Origin: an uncultured Bacteroidota bacterium
GTDB taxonomy: Bacteria > Bacteroidota > Bacteroidia > Chitinophagales > Chitinophagaceae
Assembly: GCA_903927185.1 (NCBI GenBank)
Contig: CAIYLW010000101.1
Location: 1 to 62,837, forward strand
Reading direction: 5' to 3'
Length of the DNA stretch: 62,837 bases
The position numbers and the translations under genes were made by a program. Shown piece after piece: positions 54,371-62,837 of the stretch (the first letter of the stretch is position 1; each line of letters starts with the position of its first letter). The notes beneath the pieces were generated by a model that searched no databases, was not told the origin of the DNA, and saw only the letters and a list, made by a program, of their open reading frames with translations.

Positions 54371-55663
54371 CTATGATTTTTTCATCAGTCCTTCAATTTC
54401 CGCTACTGTGATCGGAATATTTTTCATCAAATCCTGATTACCATTTTTTGTAATCCAATAATTATTTTCAATACGAATACCCATTTGTTCTTCTTCTATA
54501 TAAATACCTGGCTCAATGGTAAACACCATCCCCGCTTTAATCGGAGCTGTTCTGGTTCCTAAATCATGTACATCAATTCCTAAGTGGTGAGAAATTCCAT
54601 GGTATAAATATTTTCGATAGGCCCTGTTTTCTTTGTCCTCATTTTTCACATCTGCCTTAGTAACTAATCCTATTTTTAAAAATTGATTGGTTGCTTCCTC
54701 TCCAACCTTGTCTGTATAATCCACAATACTAATACCTGGTTTTAAAATGCCCTTACAAAAATGATGAATATTCAAACATGCATTATACACTTCTTTTTGA
54801 CGCGCAGTAAACTTGCCATTTACAGGAACTGTTCTGGTTAAATCAGCACAATAACCGCCATATTCAGCACCAAAATCCATCAAGATCAATTCACCAGATT
54901 TACATTCTTGATTGTTTGACACATAATGCAAAGTTCGAGCACGATCCCCACTGGCAATAATACTTCCATAGGCAGGACCCGTAGAGCGTTGACTTAAAAA
55001 GCTATGAAATATTTCAGCCTCAATTTCATATTCCATTACCCCAGGTTTAATAAATTTCAACAACCTGCGAAATGTATTGTCAGTAATGTCTATGGCTTTT
55101 TGCAAAACGGCCACTTCACTCTTGGTTTTAATACCGCGAAGCTCTTTCATGATTTTTGCGGCTCTTGCATAATTGTGTAAAGGGTAGCGGCTTTTCATCT
55201 CTGCAATAAAACGATAATCGCGAGATTGAATCAATGAATCCTTTCTATCATTTTCATTGGAGTCTAAATAAACCGTGTCTGCTAAATGCACCCAGGTTTG
55301 CAACAATGCATCAATACTATCCAGCCAAACTATTGATTTAATACCAGAGATAGTTGAAGCTTCATTAGCACGTAATCTTTTCCCGTTCCATTTTTCTTTT
55401 AATTCATTTGGACGAACCAATACCAACACTTCTCTATATTTCGGATCAGGACAATCTGGAAATAAAATCACCATGGTATCTTCCTGCTCTACACCAGTAA
55501 GCCAATACAAATCTGTATTCTGCTTAAATGCTTGCAATGCATCTCCATTGGAAGGCCATTCATCGTTACTAACAAAAATGGCAATACTATTAGGCTTCAT
55601 TTCCTTTATAAAGCGCTTTCTATTTTCAATAAAAATGGCAGGATCTAATGGTAAATATTTCAT
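54371..55663 (-). CDS. pepP: Xaa-Pro aminopeptidase (aminopeptidase P family)
   Basis: A 430-residue pita-bread metallopeptidase that removes N-terminal residues preceding proline. The N-terminal domain starts MKYLPLDPAIFIENRKRF. The binuclear metal ligands are visible: two Asp in LMDFGAEYGGYCADLTRT, His in YHGISHHLGIDVHDLG, Glu in FTIEPGIYIEEE and Glu in GIRIENNYWI. I use ATG 55663 rather than 55705, because family members begin MKYLPLDP and the extra 14 residues look non-conserved. It is the first gene of the series pepP-pssA-purS-rsmI. Confidence 0.92.
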   Translation of the reverse strand: MKYLPLDPAIFIENRKRFIKEMKPNSIAIFVSNDEWPSNGDALQAFKQNTDLYWLTGVEQEDTMVILFPDCPDPKYREVLVLVRPNELKEKWNGKRLRANEASTISGIKSIVWLDSIDALLQTWVHLADTVYLDSNENDRKDSLIQSRDYRFIAEMKSRYPLHNYARAAKIMKELRGIKTKSEVAVLQKAIDITDNTFRRLLKFIKPGVMEYEIEAEIFHSFLSQRSTGPAYGSIIASGDRARTLHYVSNNQECKSGELILMDFGAEYGGYCADLTRTVPVNGKFTARQKEVYNACLNIHHFCKGILKPGISIVDYTDKVGEEATNQFLKIGLVTKADVKNEDKENRAYRKYLYHGISHHLGIDVHDLGTRTAPIKAGMVFTIEPGIYIEEEQMGIRIENNYWITKNGNQDLMKNIPITVAEIEGLMKKS

Positions 55664-55760
55664 ATGTAGCAATTGATGAGCTGCAAGATAAAAATTAAGC
55701 AGCATAATAGCTAGCTTACTGCATAAAAACCAAAAATAAGAACGAAGGATCGATTAATTA

Positions 55761-56777
55761 TTAGAACTTAACCGTAGGACATTTAATAACATTAGAGATT
55801 GAAGTGAAAACACCGCTTTTTACAATCGACAATTCATAAGCACCTCTTGTGCCATTTAAACTACCCAAAGTAGAAACTGTAGCATCATAGTTAACAGTGA
55901 ATTTTAAATCATTTAATTGATATCCAATCATAGGAATTAATGCATCGTGATTACGATAATAAAAGCCAACAATTAATTGCTGTTCTCCATCACCACTCAA
56001 ATTACGGTTGGCATTTACACCTAATACTGTTTCCCAACTGGCTCCCATTTTGCTCACATAAATATTAGGATTTACAATCCAAAGATCCTGAATTTTAATA
56101 CTGGCATTTACGAATGCAGTATAACGTCGGTTTAAACGATTATCAATCACAGATGAACTAAAAAAACTTTCTTGAGGTCTGTTCGCATGCATGAGACTTA
56201 TGCCCGCATTTATATATACATTATCAGATGCAAAATAAGCATAGTTCAACCCTATATTCAAATCGAGATATCCTACTTGATTATAGGCAAATGGTTCATT
56301 AGAAGGAATGGTCATATCGAAAAATTTCCCATTCCATTGATTATCAAAATTAAGTTTAGAAATATCAATGGTGTTTTGTACATATCCCAAAGAAAATCCG
56401 CCACTCAGTAAACTATTATATCCTAACATTTGATGATAAGCAATAGAACCATAAGCACCGGTTTTACTTAGACTACCAGAACCAGCCACATCTTTTAAAA
56501 TCGACCCCCCTATACCGAGCCAGCCATTTTCAAATCTATCTTCCAGCACTCTTGAATCACCCCAGAGGCTCATTGTATTATAAGGTGTTCCAACGTTCGC
56601 CCACTGTGTACGATAGTTTCCACCGATCCGATATCTATAATCAGGATTGAATCCCGTATTAGCTGGATTCACTAATAATGGCGCATTGAAATATTGAGAA
56701 AAATGCAGGTCCTGTCCACTCGCATGAATCGTTAAAAACAATAAACAACTACCTATGATTTTTTTCAACTTTTCCAT
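55761..56777 (-). CDS. PorP/SprF-family type IX secretion membrane protein
   Basis: A 338-residue outer-membrane barrel paralogous to that at 38008. Signal peptide to TIHASGQ, then DLHFSQYFNAPLLVNPANTG, NYRTQWANVGTPYNTMSLWG, WLGIGGSILKDVAGSGSLSK and AYGSIAYHQML, typical of PorP/SprF. It begins 10 bases after the stop of the large PKD/type B cargo gene, so the pair is probably a cargo and its cognate secretion factor. Confidence 0.93.
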   Translation of the reverse strand: MEKLKKIIGSCLLFLTIHASGQDLHFSQYFNAPLLVNPANTGFNPDYRYRIGGNYRTQWANVGTPYNTMSLWGDSRVLEDRFENGWLGIGGSILKDVAGSGSLSKTGAYGSIAYHQMLGYNSLLSGGFSLGYVQNTIDISKLNFDNQWNGKFFDMTIPSNEPFAYNQVGYLDLNIGLNYAYFASDNVYINAGISLMHANRPQESFFSSSVIDNRLNRRYTAFVNASIKIQDLWIVNPNIYVSKMGASWETVLGVNANRNLSGDGEQQLIVGFYYRNHDALIPMIGYQLNDLKFTVNYDATVSTLGSLNGTRGAYELSIVKSGVFTSISNVIKCPTVKF

Positions 56778-56787
56778 AGCGCTACTA

Positions 56788-59700
56788 TTACCTTAATAAA
56801 GTAATATCTCCTTTTTTAACAAATGAGTCTTTATTGCTAAATACTACTTGTAAAGTATAATGATACACATCTTGTGCTAATACTTTTCCATTAAAAGTAC
56901 CATCCCAGCCTTGCGTTTTATCAGCACTTGCATACACCATATTTCCCCATCGATCATAAATGCGCCAAGTCATTTGTGCAATTCCAAATCCCCTAACATA
57001 AATGCGGTCGTTTGTTCCATCTCCATTCGGCGTAAAAGCATTCGGCACATCACATCCAGGATTAATAGTAACTGCTATCTGCTGACATAGAGTATCGCTA
57101 CAACCTCCTGCATTAAACGTTATCAAACAAGCATTATAAGTTCCTGTTGAAGGATAAATATGAGATACAAATTCACTTTTATTACTTGTAATTAAAGAAT
57201 CCCCATCCCCAAATGTCCATTTATACAAAGTTCCACCAACACTAATATTAGTAAACACTACCGCAGTGTTGGGTAAAGTTGGTTGAGGTGAATAGGTATA
57301 TCTGGAAGAAGGTTTTGAAAGTACATTAATAGTAAATCTGAAAGTATCGGTTAAATTACAACTATTGGGATCATTTGCAACTAGTACCACATTATAAGTG
57401 CCTATGTTAGCATAATAATGACTAGGATTGGTTGTATTAGAAATTGGTGAACCATCGCCAAAATCCCAAATGAAATCAACTCCTCCTAAAGATGTATTAT
57501 TAAACACAGCAGTATAAGGTGCACAACCTGCAAACGGAGTTTGAAATTTTGCTATTACATTTGCTGCAATGTGTAACTGTAGAGGAAGACTATCCAATTT
57601 GTTACAATAATTGGAATCGGTTAAAATGAGTTTCACATCATAAGTTCCGGCTGATGCATAAGTATGAGTCACTGTTTCAGTTCCAGCAATTTTTGTACTT
57701 CCATCTCCAAAAATCCAAAGAAAAGAATTCGAAGCAAATGGTTTAGCAGGACTTATTGGAGGAATAGAAAGATTATTAAAATCATAGGTCAATGAATTAC
57801 ACTGCCCTACTTTAATAGGTTTAAAATTTAATAATGCAGCATCATTTCTTACACGAATGTTAACAATCGAAGAGTCTGCAATATTACAGCTTGCAGAATC
57901 AACAGAAATTAATTTTACTTTATAAAATCCAACGTTTGTAAATACATGAGATGTTTTAGGGGCGATAGTTGTATCTCTTTTTGTTCCATCATTATAATCC
58001 CAGATATAAGTTTTTCCCATAGCTAATGAATCTTCGAAGACTACCGTAAGAGGTACACAACCAGCAGTATCACCGGCATGCCCATTAATAGAGGTGACAA
58101 GATCTGTTCCAACACCAGCCAAATTGAAAGTTATTTTTACAGCGGCCAAATTACAACCTGAAGTGCCTGCACCATTTACAGAAGACCAGGAACCTGCCGA
58201 TACAGGAAATTTAGCTCCCCCGAAACAATTACCACAGATAGCTTGATATATGATGCCATTCCTATCAAACCTACTAGTGCCGCCATCTACATGGTCTGGA
58301 TATTTTCCTCCATTCTGTCCAAAAAATGAACCATACTTCAAACTATTGCTATTTTTTTCCAATACAATAAAATAAAAGTCACTACCATCAGTACTACTCA
58401 TAATCGCATCATTTGTAACTGATAAGTGATTGGTACCAGCACTTGGATATTTTATCGGTCCTCCATTAACATTTAAAGTATTACCCAAACCTCCCCAGCC
58501 AGAGACATAAATATTTTCACAACGATCTATTAAAAATGCGGTGGGTGAAATATTTGGAATACTTGTATTGGTACCAAAATTGGTAGAAAAAATGATGGTA
58601 CTTAAATCTTGGCTCAATTTGGTAACAAACTGCTTACCCCCATTTTCATTATAAAGCGCATTTTGAGCTGGGATAAGGCCCGTTGTGGTTCCCATGATAT
58701 ATGGAAAAGAAAATTTATCAAACTGTATCCCAAAAATAATATCCAATGAAGGGGTACCGAAAAAAGTAGTTTTTTTCAACACACCAGCATTACTATAAAT
58801 AGCCACAAAACCATCACTTATTCCTCCTTTAAAGGTTGGCATTATTGAAGTTGTTTTATCACCAGGAAAATCAGGGCTTGCTGTTGCTCCTGCAACATAA
58901 ATATCATTAGTGGTAGGATTTAGTGCCAACACAAATGCAGCATCATCTTCCTTGCCACCCAAATAAGTACTGAAAAAAGGTGTGGTTAGTTTCGGATCAA
59001 ACTTTATTACTACGGCATCTTGTGAACGTCCAACACCATTCCGACCACCATTAATAGTACCATCAGTAACAGGAAAATCGGATGATTGAGTGCATCCAGA
59101 TAAATAGATATTTCCAGCAGCATCAACAATCACTTCACTTCTTGAATCATCTCCATAGTTTTGATTGATACTTTGTGCAAACCCTCCTCCATTAACAGAT
59201 TCTTTGTCCACAATATTTACGCCATCATCTTCCGACCCGCCTATTATTTTTGAACCAATTAATTGCGATCCATCACTATTTAATTTTGATATAACAATAT
59301 CCCATTTACCACCTTTCCCTAATCTGGATCCTGGATAATCAGTTGAATTAGTTCTACCTGCAATTATTAAATTGTTATTGGCATCTACAACTAGACTATG
59401 TGGTTGTTCCCAACCAGATGTACCACCTAAATAAGTTGCATAAACACGGTCAGTTCCATTAGCATTAAATTTCATAATAGCAATATCTGTACTACCCCTT
59501 GGTCCTTGAAAAGTGGATTGAAATGCACCAACACTTACTGGAAATCCCACATCAAATACAATACCTCCTGCATAAAAATTTCCTTTATTATCATAGGTTG
59601 CTGTATAACCCCAATTATCTGCGATACTACCTGTAAATGTTGAAAAAATGAGGGGGTCAATTACCAAAGTCTCGCGGGGATTCACAGGCTCATTCATTTG

Positions 59701-60453
59701 AATCCGAATGATATTTCCTTTCACTACATAATTGCATGAAATATCTTTTTTGCCAATACTTGTAAGCTGATACGTATTTGGTCTTAGTTCTGTGACATCT
59801 TGAGCAGAGTTTTTAATAATTAAATTACCATCAGTAACTTTTAGTCCATCCGCTCCAGTAACATATAATGCAATTTGATTGGGGTCTCCACCTGGATGAA
59901 CAATAAAATCATATTTCAATTTACCTTGATCGCTATAATAACGTACATCGATATTAGGATAAATATCTTGATAGGTTACTGCATTAAAAATCTGGCAATG
60001 AGAAGTCCACTTTTTTGGATCATTTCCAATAAAATAGTTATTGTAAGTATTTTGAGGTTTTTCAGGAATAGCTTTTGGCGATAGGTTCGCGTTTAAAAAA
60101 TTGATTTCGTAAACATGCCCTCTTAAAATATTATCTGTTGAACTAGCAGGTATATTATTGGAATTAGAACTAATCGATTGTATCTTCTTTACAATTGCAC
60201 CGTTCCCACCCTCATTCTTTAAATTCGTGTTATGTATTTGATGATTCGCAAGATCAGTTGGATTTAGTAAAAGCATTCTATACCCACCATCTGCCTTTAA
60301 TGCAAAAGCACCAGTAGTAAGGTTTCCTTTAAATTGAATTTCTTTTTCCCATTGCCCTTTATTCTCTACAAATTCTAAATAGCTTTGGGCTATAGATTTA
60401 CTAAAGGCCAAAGAAAAAAGGAACAATGCAATAATTCTAGCCAATGCTTTCAA
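56788..60453 (-). CDS. large surface protein with SBBP-like, PKD and type B sorting domains
   Basis: A 1221-residue exported protein. The N-terminal domain YLEFVENKGQWEKEIQFKGN continuing to about residue 270 is the DUF7948-like module of Bacteroidota surface proteins. Residues of about 280-760 are beta-propeller-type repeats (YATYLGGTSGWEQPHSLVVD, FSTYLGGKEDDAAFVLALNP). Four to five PKD modules follow (YIWDYNDGTKRDT, FLWIFGDGSTKIAG, FIWDFGDGSPISN, YKWTFGDGDSLI). The end is a CHU_C type B domain (VPNAFTPNGDGTNDRIYV, YDRWGNMVY, GWDGTFNG). The start is TTG 60453; ATT 12 bases further upstream would also give a good signal peptide. It lies 17 bases after recG and 10 before a PorP/SprF gene. It may serve in adhesion or motility. 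Confidence 0.9.
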   Translation of the reverse strand: MKALARIIALFLFSLAFSKSIAQSYLEFVENKGQWEKEIQFKGNLTTGAFALKADGGYRMLLLNPTDLANHQIHNTNLKNEGGNGAIVKKIQSISSNSNNIPASSTDNILRGHVYEINFLNANLSPKAIPEKPQNTYNNYFIGNDPKKWTSHCQIFNAVTYQDIYPNIDVRYYSDQGKLKYDFIVHPGGDPNQIALYVTGADGLKVTDGNLIIKNSAQDVTELRPNTYQLTSIGKKDISCNYVVKGNIIRIQMNEPVNPRETLVIDPLIFSTFTGSIADNWGYTATYDNKGNFYAGGIVFDVGFPVSVGAFQSTFQGPRGSTDIAIMKFNANGTDRVYATYLGGTSGWEQPHSLVVDANNNLIIAGRTNSTDYPGSRLGKGGKWDIVISKLNSDGSQLIGSKIIGGSEDDGVNIVDKESVNGGGFAQSINQNYGDDSRSEVIVDAAGNIYLSGCTQSSDFPVTDGTINGGRNGVGRSQDAVVIKFDPKLTTPFFSTYLGGKEDDAAFVLALNPTTNDIYVAGATASPDFPGDKTTSIMPTFKGGISDGFVAIYSNAGVLKKTTFFGTPSLDIIFGIQFDKFSFPYIMGTTTGLIPAQNALYNENGGKQFVTKLSQDLSTIIFSTNFGTNTSIPNISPTAFLIDRCENIYVSGWGGLGNTLNVNGGPIKYPSAGTNHLSVTNDAIMSSTDGSDFYFIVLEKNSNSLKYGSFFGQNGGKYPDHVDGGTSRFDRNGIIYQAICGNCFGGAKFPVSAGSWSSVNGAGTSGCNLAAVKITFNLAGVGTDLVTSINGHAGDTAGCVPLTVVFEDSLAMGKTYIWDYNDGTKRDTTIAPKTSHVFTNVGFYKVKLISVDSASCNIADSSIVNIRVRNDAALLNFKPIKVGQCNSLTYDFNNLSIPPISPAKPFASNSFLWIFGDGSTKIAGTETVTHTYASAGTYDVKLILTDSNYCNKLDSLPLQLHIAANVIAKFQTPFAGCAPYTAVFNNTSLGGVDFIWDFGDGSPISNTTNPSHYYANIGTYNVVLVANDPNSCNLTDTFRFTINVLSKPSSRYTYSPQPTLPNTAVVFTNISVGGTLYKWTFGDGDSLITSNKSEFVSHIYPSTGTYNACLITFNAGGCSDTLCQQIAVTINPGCDVPNAFTPNGDGTNDRIYVRGFGIAQMTWRIYDRWGNMVYASADKTQGWDGTFNGKVLAQDVYHYTLQVVFSNKDSFVKKGDITLLR

Positions 60454-60470
60454 GAACCAAATTTTAATAG

Positions 60471-62522
60471 TTAAGATATCTTACTCCACCCATTTTTACC
60501 TTTCTGCGATTGAAGGTAATTTTTCAAATGCAAATTCTTTGCCATTATTAGGTCAGCATCCTCTTCCACCAGCTTTTCAGCCATTTCTTTTGCTTTTTCC
60601 AATAAGGCTTTATCATTAACAATACTTGCCAATTTAAAGTTTAAAGCACCACTCTGTCGAGTTCCTTCAATATCGCCGGGACCGCGTAATTCCAAGTCTT
60701 TCTCTGCTATTTTAAACCCATCATTGGTGGCACACATTATCTTGATACGTTCTCGGGCTTCATTGCTTGCTCGCACACTAGTTAATAATATGCAAAAACT
60801 TTTTTCAGTACCCCTTCCTACCCTTCCGCGAAGCTGATGGAGCTGTGAAAGACCAAATTTTTCAGCACTTTCAATCACCATCACTGAGGCGTTTGGAACA
60901 TTTACACCTACTTCAATAACAGTTGTACTTACCATTATTTGTGTATCCCCACTTACAAAGCGTTTCATATTCGTCTCTTTCTGCTCAGAGGGCTGCCTAC
61001 CATGCACCATACTAATGCGATATTTCGGCTCTGGGAAAAAGGATTTTACTTGTTCGTATCCCTGCATTAGATCTTCGTAACTCAACTTCTCACTCTCTTC
61101 TATCAATGGGTATATAAAATAAATTTGCCTGCCCTTCACTACTTCTGTCTTTACAAAATCCATTACCGAAGCTCTTGCAGTTTCAAAGCGATGAACAGTT
61201 GTAATGGGAATTCTTCCCGGTGGTAATTCATCCATGACACTATAATCTAAATCCCCATAAGCTGTCATGGCTAATGTTCGCGGTATTGGGGTTGCTGTCA
61301 TTACTAACACATGAGGAGGCAACACAGCTTTAGACCATAATTTAGCTCTTTGTGCTACACCAAAACGATGTTGCTCATCTACAATTACCAATCCTAAATT
61401 TTTAAATTGTACGGTGTCTTCAATCACCGCATGTGTACCCACCACAAAGTGAATGGTATCGTCTAGTAAACCTTGTAAAATTCTTCTTCTTTCTTTTGTC
61501 TTTGTGCTTCCAGTTAATAATGCTATTTCAATGGGCATTTCTTTCAGCAACTCACTCAAACCTGTATAATGTTGTTGTGCTAAAATTTCTGTGGGAGCCA
61601 TCAAACAACTTTGAAAACCATTATCAGCTGCGAGTAACATACTTAGTAATGCCACTATGGTTTTTCCACTTCCTACATCGCCCTGTAATAGTCGATTCAT
61701 TTGGCGTCCACGACCTGTATCGTTTCTGATTTCTTTTAAAACCCTTTTCTGTGCACCAGTTAATTCAAAGGGTAAATACTTTGAATAAAAAGTATTGAAG
61801 ATATCTCCTACTTTTTCAAAAACTACTGATTTACTCACTCGATGTCTTTCGAGTCTGGTTAAATTCAATCGCACTTGGGCAATAAAAAATTCTTCAAACT
61901 TTAACCGGTTTATTGCTTTTTGATAACCAAGTGCCGACTTTGGAAAGTGGATCTGACAATTTGCTTCATATCTGTCCATTAAATGCAAAGCCTTACAAAT
62001 AGGAAGCGGTATATTTTCAATCAGCTCATCAGGATGCATGATAGAAATAAGGGCATAAGTTAGTTTTCCAATTTGTCTACCATTTAATCCCCTCGCTTTT
62101 AATTTTTCGGTACTCGGATATACGGGTTCCAAAAAACTACTACCATCGGCTTTTTCAGGAACGTAGGATTCAATTTCAGGATGCACAATTTGTGGTTTGC
62201 CATTAAAAAATCCTGTTTTCCCGAAAACCAAATACGTGTTGCCCTCGATCAGGTTTTTGTGCACCCAACTAATCCCTTGAAACCAAGCTAACTCCAAAGT
62301 TCCAGTATCATCTTTTAATTGTGCTACCAAACGTTTACCTCGTTTCTCACCCACGGTTTCGAAGTATTGGAGCTTTCCTACTACCTGGATATAATCTGTA
62401 TCTGGATTGATATCCTTGATCTTATTAACTTTTGTCTTATCAATATGCCGATTCGGGAAATGATTGAGCAGGTCGCCAAAAGTAAAGATGCCCAATTCTT
62501 TTTTGAGCATATCGGCACGCAA
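60471..62522 (-). CDS. recG: ATP-dependent DNA helicase RecG
   Basis: A branch-migration helicase that remodels stalled forks. It has the wedge/OB domain (about residues 1-190 here), Walker A LLQGDVGSGKTIVALLSMLL, DEQH box VIVDEQHRFGVAQRAKL, TATPIPRTLAMTAYGDLD, and helicase C-terminal motifs IMVSTTVIEVGVNVPNASVM, QLHQLRGRVGRG and DLELRGPGDIEGTRQSGAL. TTG 62522 is the first canonical start, but it falls inside the conserved N-terminal motif. The in-frame sequence upstream encodes SPIEYLKGVGP and contains no ATG, GTG or TTG. ATC at 62582-62580 sits where a start would be expected, giving 703 residues. Either the start is non-canonical or the ATG has been mutated or misread. Confidence 0.93.
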   Translation of the reverse strand: MRADMLKKELGIFTFGDLLNHFPNRHIDKTKVNKIKDINPDTDYIQVVGKLQYFETVGEKRGKRLVAQLKDDTGTLELAWFQGISWVHKNLIEGNTYLVFGKTGFFNGKPQIVHPEIESYVPEKADGSSFLEPVYPSTEKLKARGLNGRQIGKLTYALISIMHPDELIENIPLPICKALHLMDRYEANCQIHFPKSALGYQKAINRLKFEEFFIAQVRLNLTRLERHRVSKSVVFEKVGDIFNTFYSKYLPFELTGAQKRVLKEIRNDTGRGRQMNRLLQGDVGSGKTIVALLSMLLAADNGFQSCLMAPTEILAQQHYTGLSELLKEMPIEIALLTGSTKTKERRRILQGLLDDTIHFVVGTHAVIEDTVQFKNLGLVIVDEQHRFGVAQRAKLWSKAVLPPHVLVMTATPIPRTLAMTAYGDLDYSVMDELPPGRIPITTVHRFETARASVMDFVKTEVVKGRQIYFIYPLIEESEKLSYEDLMQGYEQVKSFFPEPKYRISMVHGRQPSEQKETNMKRFVSGDTQIMVSTTVIEVGVNVPNASVMVIESAEKFGLSQLHQLRGRVGRGTEKSFCILLTSVRASNEARERIKIMCATNDGFKIAEKDLELRGPGDIEGTRQSGALNFKLASIVNDKALLEKAKEMAEKLVEEDADLIMAKNLHLKNYLQSQKGKNGWSKIS

Positions 62523-62671
62523 GGGACCAACCCCTTTGAGGTATTCGATAGGTGATTGTAATATGTAATTATTCTGACTGATAAGGTTACTTAAAATTAT
62601 AATGCAATGTTACTACAAAGCTTCCTTTAGTTCGTGTTACAAACTTATCATGCATTTCTTATCTTCGTCTG

Positions 62672-62837
62672 ATGGCAAAAGAGGTTGTTTTAAGTGGAAT
62701 CAGGCCAACTGGCTTTCTGCACCTAGGAAATTACTTTGGTGCAATGCGCAATTATGTAAGAATGCAGGACGAATACAACTGCTATTTTTTTGTGGCCAAT
62801 TGGCATAGTTTAACCACACATCCAGACACTAGTGAAC
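62672..62837 (+). CDS. trpS: tryptophanyl-tRNA synthetase (5' part only)
   Basis: The first 55 codons of a class I aminoacyl-tRNA synthetase that charges tRNA-Trp. MAKEVVLSGIRPTGFLHLGN contains the HIGH-type motif HLGN, and YFFVANWHSLTTHPD follows, as in bacterial TrpS. The ATG is at 62672 and the gene runs off the right edge. TATCTTCG at 62659-62666 is a near match to the -7 consensus just upstream. It is divergent from recG. Confidence 0.92.
   Translation, partial: MAKEVVLSGIRPTGFLHLGNYFGAMRNYVRMQDEYNCYFFVANWHSLTTHPDTSE

Overview
This AT-rich window comes from a member of the Bacteroidota, most likely a Chitinophagaceae-like soil or freshwater bacterium. The evidence is two SusC/SusD pairs, type IX secretion cargo with type A and type B C-terminal domains, two PorP/SprF proteins, promoters of the Bacteroidota form TTG-N19-21-TAnnTTTG, and few Shine-Dalgarno sequences. 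Family names are recalled from sequence motifs; no database search was run. The genus call is an inference.

Layout. Bases 1-5000 hold a SusD gene cut by the window edge and its SusC gene, which is interrupted by one in-frame TAA. After a small lipoprotein and a stand-alone TonB-dependent receptor (5.3-8.0 kb) comes a large minus-strand block (8.0-21.5 kb). Its transcription order is SusC, SusD, a beta-propeller/phosphoesterase, a DUF5690-type transporter and an FAD oxidase of the phosphonate-linked TIGR03364 type, then a GMC oxidoreductase and a DUF1593 hydrolase. A response regulator and a lipoprotein (21.8-23.0 kb) lead to a tRNA-Ala(GGC) gene, followed by an orphan ParA and a small unknown protein that look like an island remnant. 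From 24.8 to 33.3 kb lie a PA14-tailed phosphodiesterase, a secreted PhnA-type phosphonoacetate hydrolase, a metallophosphoesterase, a second DUF5690 transporter, a TIGR03366-type alcohol dehydrogenase and an amidohydrolase. An orphan alpha-oxoamine synthase follows.

The most interesting theme is organophosphonate use. Three enzymes of phosphonate-linked families (PhnA, TIGR03364, TIGR03366) share about 20 kb with two copies of a transporter that resembles the GlpT/UhpT organophosphate antiporters, one SusCD outer-membrane system and several extracytoplasmic phosphoesterases. I propose an envelope-to-cytoplasm phosphonate scavenging system. No C-P lyase, PhnCDE importer or phosphonatase is visible in the window.

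Bases 35-63 kb are mostly core genes. They include two type IX cargo/PorP-SprF pairs, a DUF1800/DUF1501 pair, a mitochondrial-like citrate synthase, an LptF/G permease, tgt, a glycosyltransferase overlapping rsmG, and a compact operon pepP-pssA-purS-rsmI-S10 peptidase-M1 peptidase. The window ends with recG and, divergently, the start of trpS. Several genes (recG, the second DUF5690 copy, the large PKD protein) have coding sequence that begins upstream of, or without, an ATG start.
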